Shown here one piece after another: positions 10,070 through 20,639 of a stretch of DNA of 64,000 nt (positions within the stretch are counted from its first letter, which is position 1; each line of letters starts with the position of its first letter). The DNA is from Cardiocondyla obscurior (taxonomy: Eukaryota > Arthropoda > Insecta > Hymenoptera > Formicidae). The notes beneath the pieces are model-generated. The model was not told the DNA's origin. It saw only the letters and a program-made list of their open reading frames with translations, and ran no database searches. Both the position numbers and the translations under genes were made by a program. The stretch is from the NCBI RefSeq assembly GCF_019399895.1, contig NC_091877.1:5104419-5168418 (forward strand). The letters are read 5' to 3'.

Positions 10070-10970
10070 TCTGGTTTGGATCTAGTGGAGTAGCGAATAG
10101 TCGGTTTGCAGTCTTTCATTCCAAATTTTTCTAAGATATCTGCAATATATTTTTTCTGTGTTATTTTTATTTCTCCTGTTGTTCCTTTTTTTTGTATTTT
10201 CATTCCCAATAGTTCGCTCACAGGACCTAGATCGTTGATCTAAAATTATTTTTTCAGGATTTCTTTTACCTTATGTAATTCATTAATGTTCTTGGACGCT
10301 ATTAACAGGTCATCTACGTATATGAGAATTATTATTTTATTATTTTTATTTTTACTCACATAAACGCAAGGGTCAGCTTCGGTGTTTAACATTCCTATTT
10401 CTTTTAAATAAGTATTTAGTTTTGTGTACCAGCATCTGCCTGCCTGTTTCAATCCATAGAGTGGTTTCTTTAGTAAGCATACCTTATTTTCTGCTCCTTG
10501 AACTTTCAACATCTCAGGTTGCTCCATATAGATTTCTTCTGTTAATTCTCCTTGGATATATGTGGTGACAACGTCCATCTGAACTATATACATTTCTTCT
10601 TTGACGCATCCTGCAAAAAAGGCACGTATTGTTTCGTATTGAACGACTGGTGCGAAGATTTTTTCGTAATCGATTCCTTGTCTTTGTTTGCATCCACGTA
10701 TTACTAAACGTGATTTATATCTCTCTATTGAACCGTTTTATTTTCTTTTGATTTTGAAAACCCATCTATTTGTTAATACCTTTTTGTGTTGTGGTCGTGG
10801 CATAAGTTTCCATGTTTCGTGTTTCTTGAGAGGTTCATATTCATTTTGTATCGAGTCCAGTCATGCTTGCCTATTTTCTCGATTGTGGATGTCTTCTATG
10901 CTAGATGGTTCTACTTGAGTTTTTTCGTTGTCTTCTAAGTTTTTGCGTAGATTTCTTGGATTTCCCTTTT
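10070..10970 (-). pseudogene. Copia reverse transcriptase
   Basis: The minus strand shows MDVVTTYIQGELTEEIYMEQ, PLYGLKQAGRCWY and the catalytic box YVDDLLIAS, with frameshifts at both ends. The usual TAFLNG motif reads TTYIQG. The YVDD residues are intact, but the frame is not continuous with integrase. Confidence 0.88.
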
Positions 10971-10974
10971 TGCA

Positions 10975-12434
10975 CTACCTCATCAACGTAGGTCTGGTGG
11001 GCATCTTCCGTGAGGTTTTTGGAGTTTCGAAATGCGTTGGATTATTTTCTTGATGTTGTTGAATCTGCTTCTTCTCTTTTTCCTTTCCGGTCGATTCTTT
11101 TTCGGAAGTTATTTCACTTTTTATTTGTGCACTTCCAAGTCTCTCTGGCGTGTGTTCCTGCGAATTAGATTCGGGGTCCCATGGCGAATCTAACGGGGTT
11201 TTTAATTTTTTCGTGTTGATCTTCGCGGGGAGTCTTAAATCTTCAGTGAAGCGTACGTCATGCCTTTTGATGATCGTCCTTGTGCCGAGTTCCCATAGTT
11301 TATATGCTTTAGATTCTTGTGAGTAGCTGACTAGTATATAGGCTCTTCCTTTTGGCTCAAATTTGCCTCTTGTTGTTTTCTTCTCGAGGGTAATAACTTT
11401 ACTGCCGAAGGTACGCATAAAACCAATGTAAGATTTTCTTTTTGACCAGGCTTCTGTGGGCGTTAAGTTTTCCAAGACTTTCGTTGGACATTTGTTTCGT
11501 ATGTACGCGGCAGTGTTGATTGCTTCTGTCCACAGGCTTTTGGGGGTTCCAGATTGCAGTAACATGCAGCGGCCATTTCTGTTAAAGTTCGGTTGGCACG
11601 TTCTGCGACTCCGTTCTGTTGTGGGCAATATTCAACACTCAATTGCCTCGCAATTCCATTTTCTTCAAGGAAGTCGTTGAATTCCTTTGAGATATATTCT
11701 TTTGCGTTGTCGGTACAAATTTTCTTTATTTGGCAACCGGTTTGTTTTTTGGCACGTAATTTATAAGATTTAAATGCTGTTATCACATCTAATCTCTTCT
11801 TTAGTATTGCGACTTCTATGTATCTTGACATGTCGTCTATGAATGTGACAAAATATCTCGCACCTCCCAGGGATGATACTTTCATGGGGCCGCAAATATC
11901 CGAATGTACGAGTCCAAGCCTCTCCTCTTCTTTTCGCGTAGAGTTTTTGTAAGGTAGTTGGTGAATCTTGCATTTATCACAAGTTTCGCAATTAATTTCT
12001 TTGAGGTTGCCTCTGATGTTGAGCCCTTTTACCATGTCGCGTGTTTTTAATTTATTTAAATCTTTTAAATTCAAATGTTCAAGTCTCTGATGCCAGCGTA
12101 CGTGATTATCTTCCTCGTTGTTTTGTGCGTATAAAGTCCCTCGTTGATTGGCCTCTTCCACGATGTATAGTTGATCTTTTCTTTTGGCTGTCAGAGCTGT
12201 TGTTCCATCCGGTCAATTCACAAATGCACGATTTCTTTTAAATGTTACCGTATATCCATTATCAGTCATTCGTGATACGGACAAGAGGTTGGTTCTGAAC
12301 CTCGACACTAGCATTATATTATTTAACTTAATGTCATTCGTTCCACTATTCCGTACTTTTACTTTTATTTTCATATTTCCGCTGCCTTCGGATAACACGG
12401 ACTGATCTCCTGCTGTGGACATCGCATTTTTCAT
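10975..12434 (-). pseudogene. Copia pre-integrase and integrase
   Basis: Frames in order: NLLSVSRMTDNGY, then the zinc-binding HQRLEHLN...CETCDKCK, then the DDE core with HSDICGPM, CTDNAKEY and NGVAERANRT. A frameshift just after the core (about 11550) joins to the C-terminal frame with PTEAWSKRK and the charged linker. All three catalytic acids are visible. Confidence 0.88.
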
Positions 12435-12439
12435 TTGCG

Positions 12440-12796
12440 TTTATTCCACTAAATTTTTCCTTGTCATTACACATATGACTCGTCGCACCACTGTTCAGGC
12501 ACCATCGTGACGTGCTTCGTAAATTAGAGTACTGCGCACTTGCGAACATAGCGTCTTCTACATTATTGCTTACGTGTCGTCGTAATTTGCTTCTGCATTT
12601 GATAGCTCTATGTCCCATTTTGTTGCACTTGAAGCACTTGTCAGTAAATTTCTGTGTTTTGACAGGGTTGCCCTTTGCATTTCCACTGTTGTTTTTGTTA
12701 TTTGTCAGTAGTGCATTGTTAGAGTTGTCTTTGTGTTCATCTTGATCAGCTCTTCGTGCCTCTTCTTCAATGAGTTTTGGCTTCAAGAAGTCCATT
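12440..12796 (-). pseudogene. Copia gag zinc knuckle and protease
   Basis: The minus strand shows the CCHC knuckle (CFKCNKMGHRAIKC) and the aspartic protease motif. The motif reads WCLNSGATSHMC where Copia has DSGA; the Asp to Asn change would abolish protease activity. Upstream, gag joins across the 815-bp insertion. Confidence 0.85.
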
Positions 12797-12801
12797 GTGG
12801 G

Positions 12802-13616
12802 TGTCTAATTGTCTGAAAATTTAGATTAACTCGCTTAGAAATTTATCGTCGGTCACGATACGTTCCGTGTTTTCGTTCCTTGCTATATTATTTTAGTCGG
12901 TCGCCGCGTATCGCTTATTATTTTCTTCGACAGGTTCAATACGTTAGAATCGGATTAATCCGGTTTTCACTGGTTATCTCGCCACCTGTTTTGTTTTTCA
13001 TTTGCAATGTTTCCAAAAAGCAAGGGCTCGGTTCTGCCAAAACACGGGCAGTTTCGCTCGAAATTCGATACCAGTCAGATTGTTGTGCTCATGTTATCAC
13101 CGCTCAGTTCCAACGTCTTGTAATTTCGCTCGATCACGATCATTGGATCGTTCCGTTGATTATTTAGATACTTCTCGGTTATTTTTTTCATTTTTTTTTC
13201 TTTTCTTGGTTTTTTTTTACTACACGGTCATTTGCGGTGCAAGGTTTCGCGATCGCGTCATTTTCCGGCTCGCGTTCAAGATATCCGACTCTCGCGACAA
13301 GATCTCCGCCGATCGGGCGGTAAACCTACCGCTCTCGAAGATTTCCGACGGGAAGGCCGGTCTAAAAAAGATTTCCGTTCGCATCAAACGCCGATCTTGC
13401 ACTCGCGATACCGTACATTTGAATTGTAAATTTTATGTATTATTTTTTTTGTAAATATATTTTCTCTTTTTTCTCTTGTTAATTTATGCAATCGTTTTTT
13501 TTGTATTTGCCGACGTCACATTCAGGCAACGCGTCGAGCTCAGTGCTGAGCTGTTATCACGGAAAAAACATTGTACTTTCTCGCCTCAACGCGTACATAA
13601 ATTAGTACATAAATTA
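12802..13616. mobile_element. 815-bp insertion in Copia gag
   Basis: It is bounded by the 5-bp duplication GTGGG (12797-12801, 13617-13621), which separates gag codons for ...RDAIPT from DFLKPKL. It begins TGTCTAATTG and ends with two direct copies of ACATAAATTAGT overlapping the duplication. It is probably a solo LTR, though the 3' end is not CA. No domain was seen; the 150-codon frame at 13002-13454 is not recognised. Confidence 0.6.
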
Positions 13617-13621
13617 GTGGG

Positions 13622-14136
13622 TATCGCATCTCGCGATTCCATAGCGACACAGAAATTCTCGTACTCGGGTGGTAATGAGTTCAATAATACTATTGACACT
13701 ACTTCTTGTGGCAAAGTTATCCCAGCATCTTCTAATGCTTCTGTTTTGTCGTTGAAACTGTTTAGATATTGCATCATGCTTTGACCGGGCTTCTTTTTCA
13801 TGCGATATAATTGTTTGTATAGAACAGATTTTCTCACTGGTCCCTTGGATTCGTATGCGTCAACTAACTTTTCCCATGCCTCTCGGGATGTAGCTGCTTT
13901 CTTGATATAGCTTAGTTGGTTTTTAGTGACGCTTAGTAAATTTAAGACTAGAGCCTTTTCATTTTTTGCTCGCCATTTGGTGGCATTCCCTTCCTTCGCA
14001 ATTCGGTTCCATTCGTATACTTCCACAGCTCGTTGCATATCAGTATGCTTTTTATTTGCTCTTTCCATGATTCATAATTAGTGTCAGTGAGCTTCTCAAT
14101 ACTTTGAGTTTCGATTGTAACGGTTGAGTTAGTCAT
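13622..14136 (-). pseudogene. Copia gag, N-terminal part
   Basis: Starts MTNSTVTIETQSIEKL with NYESWK, then frameshifts near 14000 into NEKALVLNLLSV, REAWEKLVDAYE, LYRMKKKPGQSM and VLLNSLPPEYENF, the Copia gag order. Interrupted at its 3' side by the 815-bp insertion. Confidence 0.85.
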
Positions 14137-14180
14137 TATTGCAATGATACCACAGTCCTTTCGTTACACAAGCGATTATT

Positions 14181-14196
14181 GCTTGGGCCCACAACC
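14181..14196 (-). promoter_or_regulatory. Copia primer binding site
   Basis: Minus-strand GGTTGTGGGCCCAAGC lies directly after the 5' LTR. It resembles the internal initiator-Met-tRNA site used by Drosophila copia rather than a tRNA 3' end. Confidence 0.6.
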
Positions 14197-14393
14197 TGTT
14201 AGAATTATGGATGTTTTGAAAGGATAGTGAAAAAACTCAATGTTAATAAGATTTATTTAATGTGTTCGCGACGGAGTCGCAAGACTAACTGACTGCAGCG
14301 AGACAAAGTTTCGTGCATTGCCGCGTCATGTATACAGATAACATGTACAATCTGTAATAAAAATTGCATGACTGATTGATTACAGTCCCAACG
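14197..14393 (-). repeat. Copia LTR (5' LTR)
   Basis: 197-bp LTR matching 6326-6522 with a handful of differences, including the last base (G for A). Confidence 0.92.
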
Positions 14394-15066
14394 ATCGTTA
14401 AAGTATTAATTCTTCTTCACAGTGCACTTTTGACTGCAAAAACCTTTTGCAGTTGATTTTAATTCCGCAAATTATCTATCGTAAGCTGCTCATAGATTAT
14501 AAATGTTTAACTAAAGATTATGCTTGTATATGTGGAAATTATGTCGACAATGTTACATTTTGGGCACTTGTAAAACAAATTACAAAAGAAGTTATTTGTA
14601 AAGAACAAAACACAATCAGTGATCTTATGTTTATTTACTATCAAGAGTTAAACAAACAAAATTAAAAAATATTAAATATAGATAATACTGATTCTATTCA
14701 TGATACGACATTCAAAAATTGATTTGCTATCGATAAAGATCAATTTCAAACTGTATGCAGTTTTTTAATAACATTTCAACTTAATCACGTTGTTATTTTG
14801 CTTTGTAAAATGCGAAGTTTTCTTTCTGGTAAACAACTTTCATTTTTATTCGGTGTTTAGGATTCAAGAAAATCCGTTGCGATAAAATGTTCAACTTAGC
14901 TTTTTAGTTTATTCAGAAAACGCGTTTGCAAGAATGCAACGTTGTTACAAAAATTTTGTTGGAATTGGAACGGAAGATTACACGAATTAATTAATATGCG
15001 GAACGATTTTATTTAGATTAATGATATCTCGTGGGGGTATAGACTTGACGGTTTTTTTACGACTGG

Positions 15067-15117
15067 CTGCCGGTGTGATCTCGCTCGATCCTCTCCTTCG
15101 TTTGCACACACCGGCAG
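15067..15117. repeat. short perfect hairpin
   Basis: CTGCCGGTGTG at 15067-15077 and its complement CACACCGGCAG at 15107-15117, separated by 29 bases. It lies upstream of the DDE_Tnp_4 gene. No role can be assigned. Confidence 0.5.
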
Positions 15118-15259
15118 AATTTACATATTTTCAAATATTGTCGGTTTAACATGCACACATCTCGTGCTCGCAAATTACATATAGACATTTCGCACGCGTA
15201 CATCTCGTGTTCGTCAATTCTATACATTCGGTGTTTGTTGGAAGAGTATTACAAATTAT

Positions 15260-15894
15260 ATGGATTTAGCAAGAAAAGATTCATATAAAAATTTTTTTTT
15301 TTATTTTATTAATCGAAATAATCGTTCAGTATTACTTGTTCATACGACACCAATATCGAAAGTACTATTCGACATTCCCGTCAATAAAACCTGTATAATG
15401 TTCAATGCCACCTATCGCCTGGCTCAAAAATCTGCGAATTTAGCACTACAAAAAAATTTAATAAGTGAACAGAAAAAAATGCCGCTGATCAAACTTATGA
15501 TAAGTTGTTCTTCAGATGGTTTTGTTTTATATGTTTTTGGACCGTATGACGCAATACATATTAATGCGACAATATTACAGGATTGTTTTCAGAGATACCC
15601 AAACAACATGAGTACTATTCACAAGGGTGATACGATATTAGTTGACAGAGGTTTTCGTAATATGCTACATTTCTTAGCTTAAGAAATAAAATTGAAAGTT
15701 TATTGTCCAGGACACAGCCAATTTAATACCGCAGAAGCAAATGCTTCAAGATATATAACCCAATGTCGCTGGGTGATAGAGCAAGTCTTTGGTCGTCTCA
15801 AAAAGAAATTTAAGATTTTTTTATTGCCATCACATATGTTACATCCCAAGTTCCTGATAACAAAAGGCTCGAGAATAACCGACAAATTCCTACG
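15260..15894 (+). pseudogene. DDE_Tnp_4 (IS5/PIF/ISL2EU-like) transposase, catalytic part
   Basis: The first frame holds PLIKLMISCSSDGFVLYVFG and GDTILVDRGFRN. After a stop at 15681 comes SRYITQCRWVIEQVFGRLK. These are the D, D and E blocks of eukaryotic DDE_Tnp_4 transposases, the family of HARBI1 relatives and ISL2EU. The upstream frame at 14447-14665 (72 codons) may be an N-terminal piece, but I do not recognise it. The gene is interrupted near RITDKFLR and continues at 16243. Confidence 0.7.
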
Positions 15895-16238
15895 CGCCTA
15901 GGCGTCGTCAGCGCGTTCAGCGGCGCTCGAGACGGTTTAGCTAAGCCCGCGCGTAGACTTAGTCGCGGAACAGTGGTCGGTATCCCGTCGTTATATTTCG
16001 CGCTTGATAATAATTTAAAAATGTTTGAGGCGCACCGCGCCTCGGGTCACCGCCGAACAATCTTGTGTCTGGCGTCCGGCCGATGGTACGGTCGGAACGG
16101 TGCATCACCGGGTGCACCGTTACAGTACAAGGAAAAAGATCGAAATAATAAAACGATTGAATTGAATAAAAAGAAACAATTTATTTACGATCCTGCGTTA
16201 ATCCGGAGATTGGACCTCACAGCACCTCTGAGGTGCAA
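15895..16238. mobile_element. 344-bp GC-rich insertion in the transposase gene
   Basis: Flanked by TACG (15891-15894, 16239-16242), between coding sequence for RITDKFLR and the resumed frame. Contains a hairpin (ACGGTGCA...TGCACCGT near 16096-16122) like that at the start of the solo LTR at 20774. The boundaries rest on a 4-bp repeat only. Confidence 0.4.
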
Positions 16239-16242
16239 TACG

Positions 16243-16628
16243 TAATGCAACTCTTAAACACGATTTTAACTCTATATATTGCTTTTGGTCTCTTGAATTT
16301 AACTCACAAACCAATTTTGAGTGGTGTTATGTATGAAGGCATAGCACAGACTCTGAAATTTCGACTTAACGTTCCTAATCGTTTGCAAATTATCGTCTCA
16401 AAATTCAATCTTTTTTAGTTGAGATCATTATTTCTCGGAATCGAGTATACATTACTCGATAATAATGAGAACAATCAACTCATTGGATTTTTTGATCTTT
16501 TGATGGATGATCTATGTTACTTGAATTTTGAACCTCATCAAATATGCAATGCGATTTCATAGTATGCAGAGCATCTGGTATTAAAATGAGTATTGCGTGT
16601 ATGAGTTAGAACTGAATGAGTTGAGTTA
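16243..16628 (+). pseudogene. DDE_Tnp_4 transposase, continuation
   Basis: The plus strand reads KPILSGVMYEGIAQTLKFRL and VPNRLQIIVSKFN, then after stops DDLCYLNFEP and YAEHLV, which fits the region after the catalytic core in this family. It is cut by the element at 16629. Confidence 0.55.
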
Positions 16629-17230
16629 TGCTACCGTAGGGATGGCAACGCGGTCGTGGCCGGTTCTCCTTATGACGAGATGACGGTTGTAAGTTCTTCG
16701 AAGAACGAGTCACGCGGAGACGACGTGATTTACACGTGGCCGAACAATAAGATCCGCACTGAATTTAACGATGAGTTTTTGAAAGAGTTTTTGAGATCGT
16801 CCGTTGAGTGTTCAGTTAGCGTTCACTCTGAGATATAACTTCCTCGGATAATTATATTAATTACCACGAGTCTTTAAGCTACGAAGGCTGGCGAGTAAAT
16901 GAGCACAAGGTTCAACACGCCTCGTGCTACCTGATGAGTTCTTCCAGATAATTCCGTCGATGAGTCTTTCTGAGTTGCACACGGCAATGATTTTGTTGAT
17001 TCCACACGAAGAGACAAAGGGATGAGTCAAAACTGATGAGACACGATTCTTGAAAAAAGCACACTGTACGTCGATGAACACGAGGTGATCTATACACTGC
17101 GAATGATATAATGAGAGACACTCGAGTAACACACCGGTAACGCTTTCGAGAATCAGAGGCGATAATCGAACGCCGGATCGATATCGATCCGGGGCGATCG
17201 ACCACGAGGTACTGCCCCGCGGCGGTAGCA
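16629..17230. mobile_element. probable solo LTR (602 bp)
   Basis: Ends TGCTACCG...CGGTAGCA, an 8-bp perfect inverted pair with TG...CA, and interrupts the transposase gene. No convincing target duplication is seen, so the ends are less certain than for elements B, D or E. Confidence 0.5.
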
Positions 17231-17269
17231 TGCTTAATTATGGTGTAATCTTTGAATAGCATCAAAAAA

Positions 17270-17640
17270 AAGGATTATTTTTGGTGCAAAAGTTTAATCC
17301 AAGGCCGAAACACCCATCAGCAGCTTTAAACTATGAAAAGTATGACATCTCAGTTGCAAAACCTACACTGATAAAAACGCATATAAAATCTCGTTATGGT
17401 GATAGTAAATATCACTACATCTTTGTTATAATAGACAAAGCAAAAATTTAACGAGATTCAATTCGTGAGTACTATTGTACTTGTAAAAAAGGTACTAGGA
17501 ATGCAAGTTGTTGCAATTATGTTATGACAATTATAGTTCCTCAGATATACTCAATACAATGAGATACAAATACCTAATCTTAAAATATGCGATATATCTA
17601 TCACAATTAAGAAAACAACTGTACATAGTGAGAGGCAAGA
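17270..17640 (+). pseudogene. DDE_Tnp_4 gene 3' part with SWIM-like zinc finger
   Basis: The plus strand reads ALNYEKYDISVAKPTLIKTH, KSRYGDSKYHYIFVIID, then EYYCTCKKGTRNASCCNYVM. The CxC...CC(N)xV spacing matches the C-terminal SWIM-type finger of ISL2EU-like transposases, with the His replaced by Asn. Stops follow. This is the end of the gene begun at 15260. Confidence 0.55.
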
Positions 17641-19329
17641 GGTCTCAAAATTAAAAAAAAGCACCCCGATCAGTGAAAGACGATGTCAAATTGTTTTAAC
17701 TTTATCTCTCGTGAGGAATTATTATGCTACACAAAAACAAAAGTCATATTTAAATCTGACGTTTAAAAAATTAATAAAAAACAATATGTTGTGTGGATGT
17801 ATATTCATAATTGAATTAATCCAGTACTTTAGAAATTCAATTTTTATTGTTCGTCTATATACAGGTTGTGTTTACAATTTTTTAAAATCGCACCCATTAG
17901 TGCTTTGGTTTGGTGACGGTCAAAATCTCACTGCTGAAACTCTCTATATGAGATGTGAAGGCCAGTGAGTGTTACGCGGATGAGCCTCCACTTCTCATCG
18001 TCAGAAAGAGTTATTGATTTGTTGTTGGACGAACTCTCCGTCGTGGCCTAAGCGTTCGTCTGTGTCCCAGTCTCGGTAGTCTGAAGTGCGTGCCAAATCT
18101 TCTTGGTCTGGATTCTCTGGTGTACCAGTGGCGGAGTTACCAGTGCCGAGGGCACCCGGTGCCAGCTAGAACTGGTATATTTTCAAATCCGGACGTCCCC
18201 GGGATTCAGAAATACCCTAGATGGCCGCGTAAAACGAGGTGACGGTATTGCTAGCGACTGGAAAACTCTCGGCCGAATCTATATAGTTATCTTCTTCTGC
18301 GGCGCTGATAATGGCGTTGGCAACGGTTGTTATCGAAGGATCCCGATGAGAGACTGCATCGGTGGAAAACTCTCGATGGCAACTGTTTTCGGTTTGTCGG
18401 GTTCTTTTGCCGTGATACTATCCAGCGAGCTGATGTCCGACGCCAAAACCGGCGTTATCGGCGTCTTGGGCTTTCTCCGGCTGCGCCATGTCCTACGGGT
18501 TGCCCTGGTGTTGCGGAGGTTTTTGATTTGCTGATGCTTGTGACTTTAGGCGGTATACAGCCCTGTTAATTAACTTTTCTCACGACACTTGCGATATCCC
18601 CAAGTGTCGCTTGTAGCTCACTGTGCGTTACCTTGCAAGCTTTGATATGGCCTACTGTGCGTCGTTCTTCAAGCACTAGTTAGGGTTTACGCTTCCTGAT
18701 CCGAGATCGAAAAAGTGATTTTGGATTCGGTCGGGACATCTTACACAGTCGGCCTAAAATATTCTAACTCTCGAGCTAACGCTTTGTCCGTTGTGTCGCC
18801 TAGTGGTGCGTTTTTGCAGCACGGATTGAGACGACGGGTTGCCGTTTGACTACGGCCCGAGCTTGCGGCCTCGTTGTCGTTCAGCGGACGGTTATTTGTG
18901 GCGGTTTGCGAAGGCCGCCGCATATTCTAATATGTAAAATAAATATTATTACTTGGTAAAGATACTTGAAGAATTTTATTAATTTTCTTGGATTATGAGA
19001 AATTATGACTTTTACCCCTTCATATCTCTGTAATCGTGCCCTATACTTATCTTAAAATTTTTCTGAAAATAATATCTCATTATATAGTAAAATTTGGCAT
19101 AAAAAAATTTAAAATTTGAGGTTTAAAAATAGACTAGAAACATATTTTTTTGCCGTCACTTTTTTACATAAAACTGAATTGATTTTAGCAGATAATTTGT
19201 TTATAAGAGTATTATAAAGCAAAACAGTATAAAACTTTGTAACTTGTCTGTATAAGAATTACCTACTTTCAAAATACCGGTTTATTGGTTTGAGACATTC
19301 TGTATAGTAATTTTTAATAACGCCTACAG
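17641..19329. other. unassigned sequence before FAS exon
   Basis: A GC-richer block (about 17970-18922) carries frames at 18103-18534, 18327-18569 and 18741-18923 without recognisable domains; it begins TGTTACGCGG and ends CCGCCGCA, so it may be another LTR, but no target duplication is visible. From 18923 it is AT-rich and ends in the FAS acceptor. Confidence 0.4.
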
Positions 19330-19633
19330 ATGGGATCATTCAAAAGATGTATTTGTACCACGACATAGTGAGAAGAAGAAAATTAACTCAAGAGAAACAA
19401 CTCTGGAAATTGATGCAAATGATGAGGACTTCATGTATTTAACAGATCATATTGTTAATAATAAAAATTTATTTCCCGCTATGGGATACCTTTTCATATA
19501 TGGGAGATGATTGCATCATTAAAAAACCAAGAATATTCTAATACACCAATTGTATTTGAAAATGTTCATTTTATTCGTGCTACAATGCTATCAAAACAAA
19601 ATAAAATCAACTTAACTTTTTCGATCCAAAAAG
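19330..19633 (+). pseudogene. fatty acid synthase exon: dehydratase N-terminal half (frameshifted)
   Basis: Starts after the acceptor CCTACAG and ends at the donor CAAAAAG|GTAATA. It reads WDHSKDVFVPRH, then TDHIVNNKNLFPAMGYLF, then IWEMIASLKNQEYSNTPIVF and FIRATMLSKQ, the first hot-dog fold of animal FAS dehydratase. The catalytic His of HxxxGxxxxP is present, but the Gly position is Asn. One base is missing between GYLF and IWEM (about 19498): the frame would hit TGA without it. The 3' phase fits the next exon at 33693. It is either a decayed gene or an assembly error; the other four exons are open. Confidence 0.85.
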
Positions 19634-19776
19634 GTAATATTGTTACATTAATTTAAATTGTTATTTTAATACTATATCATACAAACGACATTTTAGACAG
19701 GATTTCAAAGTGGATAGTATACGGCTACGGTACGGTAAGAAATAAATTAGAATTTTATGTTCAAAGATATGTTTTA

Positions 19777-20417
19777 GAGCCGGTTTCACCAAGTCCAGTT
19801 AACAATTTTAACCGTAGTTAAACATGGTTAATGCCAGTTAATATCTAACTGCGTTTCATCATTCTTTTTCCGCAGTCAATTTACCGCTAACTGAAGTTAG
19901 TTTTAACTCACGGTCAGGGAGTTCATTAGTACCACTAGCCGGCTGTTAATACAAGTAATGTATTAATGTATTAATGTATTCCTTCGTGAAAACAATTGTA
20001 TATATATATTTATTTTTATTTTAATTAAATATTCTGCATCTATATCTATTAAAAGGTCTTTCTCCGCGGCAGAAAAATTACTGATCCGACTTTTTTTTGC
20101 ATTTTTTTAGACATTTTAAACAATATATTATGTCGTTGATACAATGTAACCAACACAAAACAAAACGTCAAAATCGTCACTCCAAAGCTATTATAATCTG
20201 GTCGCTTAATGGCATGCTACCTTCGCGCCGTGTTTTATTGATTTATTCTCTAGTATTTATCGATGAACCAATCGGAGCATTTTTTCTTCGTTAGCTAACT
20301 GAAGAAAAATAACCGACTAAATACGTTCGTGAAACGCAGCTCAATTAACTTTGTCAGTTAACTTTAACGGCTGGTTAGATAACGCGAGTTTATTAAGTGA
20401 GTTGGTGAAACCGGCCC
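19777..20417. mobile_element. Harbinger-type MITE (641 bp)
   Basis: TIRs GAGCCGGTTTCACCAA and TTGGTGAAACCGGCCC, flanked by a 3-bp TTA duplication (19774-19776, 20418-20420). TIR sequence and TTA target fit PIF/Harbinger or ISL2EU nonautonomous elements. The 65-codon frame inside is not recognised. The inner sequence is rich in GTTAACT-like subterminal repeats. Confidence 0.75.
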
Positions 20418-20639
20418 TTAATCGCATTTTGTTTTTATCATTGACAAGATATTTTTTTTCTAATTAACAACTAATTTTTGCACGTAATTCTTAACATCTT
20501 TATTGTTATCATCAATATTACACGTAATATATACTACATCAATTTAATCTAAATATAACTATACTCTTTATTTTTATATATAATCTGCAATGATATTAGG
20601 TATACAAATAAATTTCCGCCATTTTTTATAAAACATTGG

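Larger units (their letters stand above)
6326..14393 (-). mobile_element. Copia-type LTR retrotransposon with nested insertions
   Basis: Two 197-bp LTRs (6326-6522, 14197-14393) start TGTTAGAATT and end CCCAACA (the high-coordinate copy ends in G). The target duplication is ATCGT (6321-6325, 14394-14398). Minus-strand gag, protease, integrase, RT and RNase H follow Copia order. A mariner sits in RNase H (6865-9572) and an 815-bp insertion in gag (12802-13616). Several frameshifts and a changed protease active site make it inactive. Without the insertions it is about 4.5 kb, within the usual Copia range. Confidence 0.92.

Noticed and set aside
13002..13454. 150-codon plus-strand frame in the 815-bp insertion
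   Set aside because: Unrecognised, Phe/Leu/Ser-rich, overlapped by other frames; likely chance in an LTR-like insertion.
17970..18922. Possible solo LTR beginning TGTTACGCGG and ending CCGCCGCA
   Set aside because: Flanks GTGAG and TATTC do not match and the termini are not complementary beyond a few bases.
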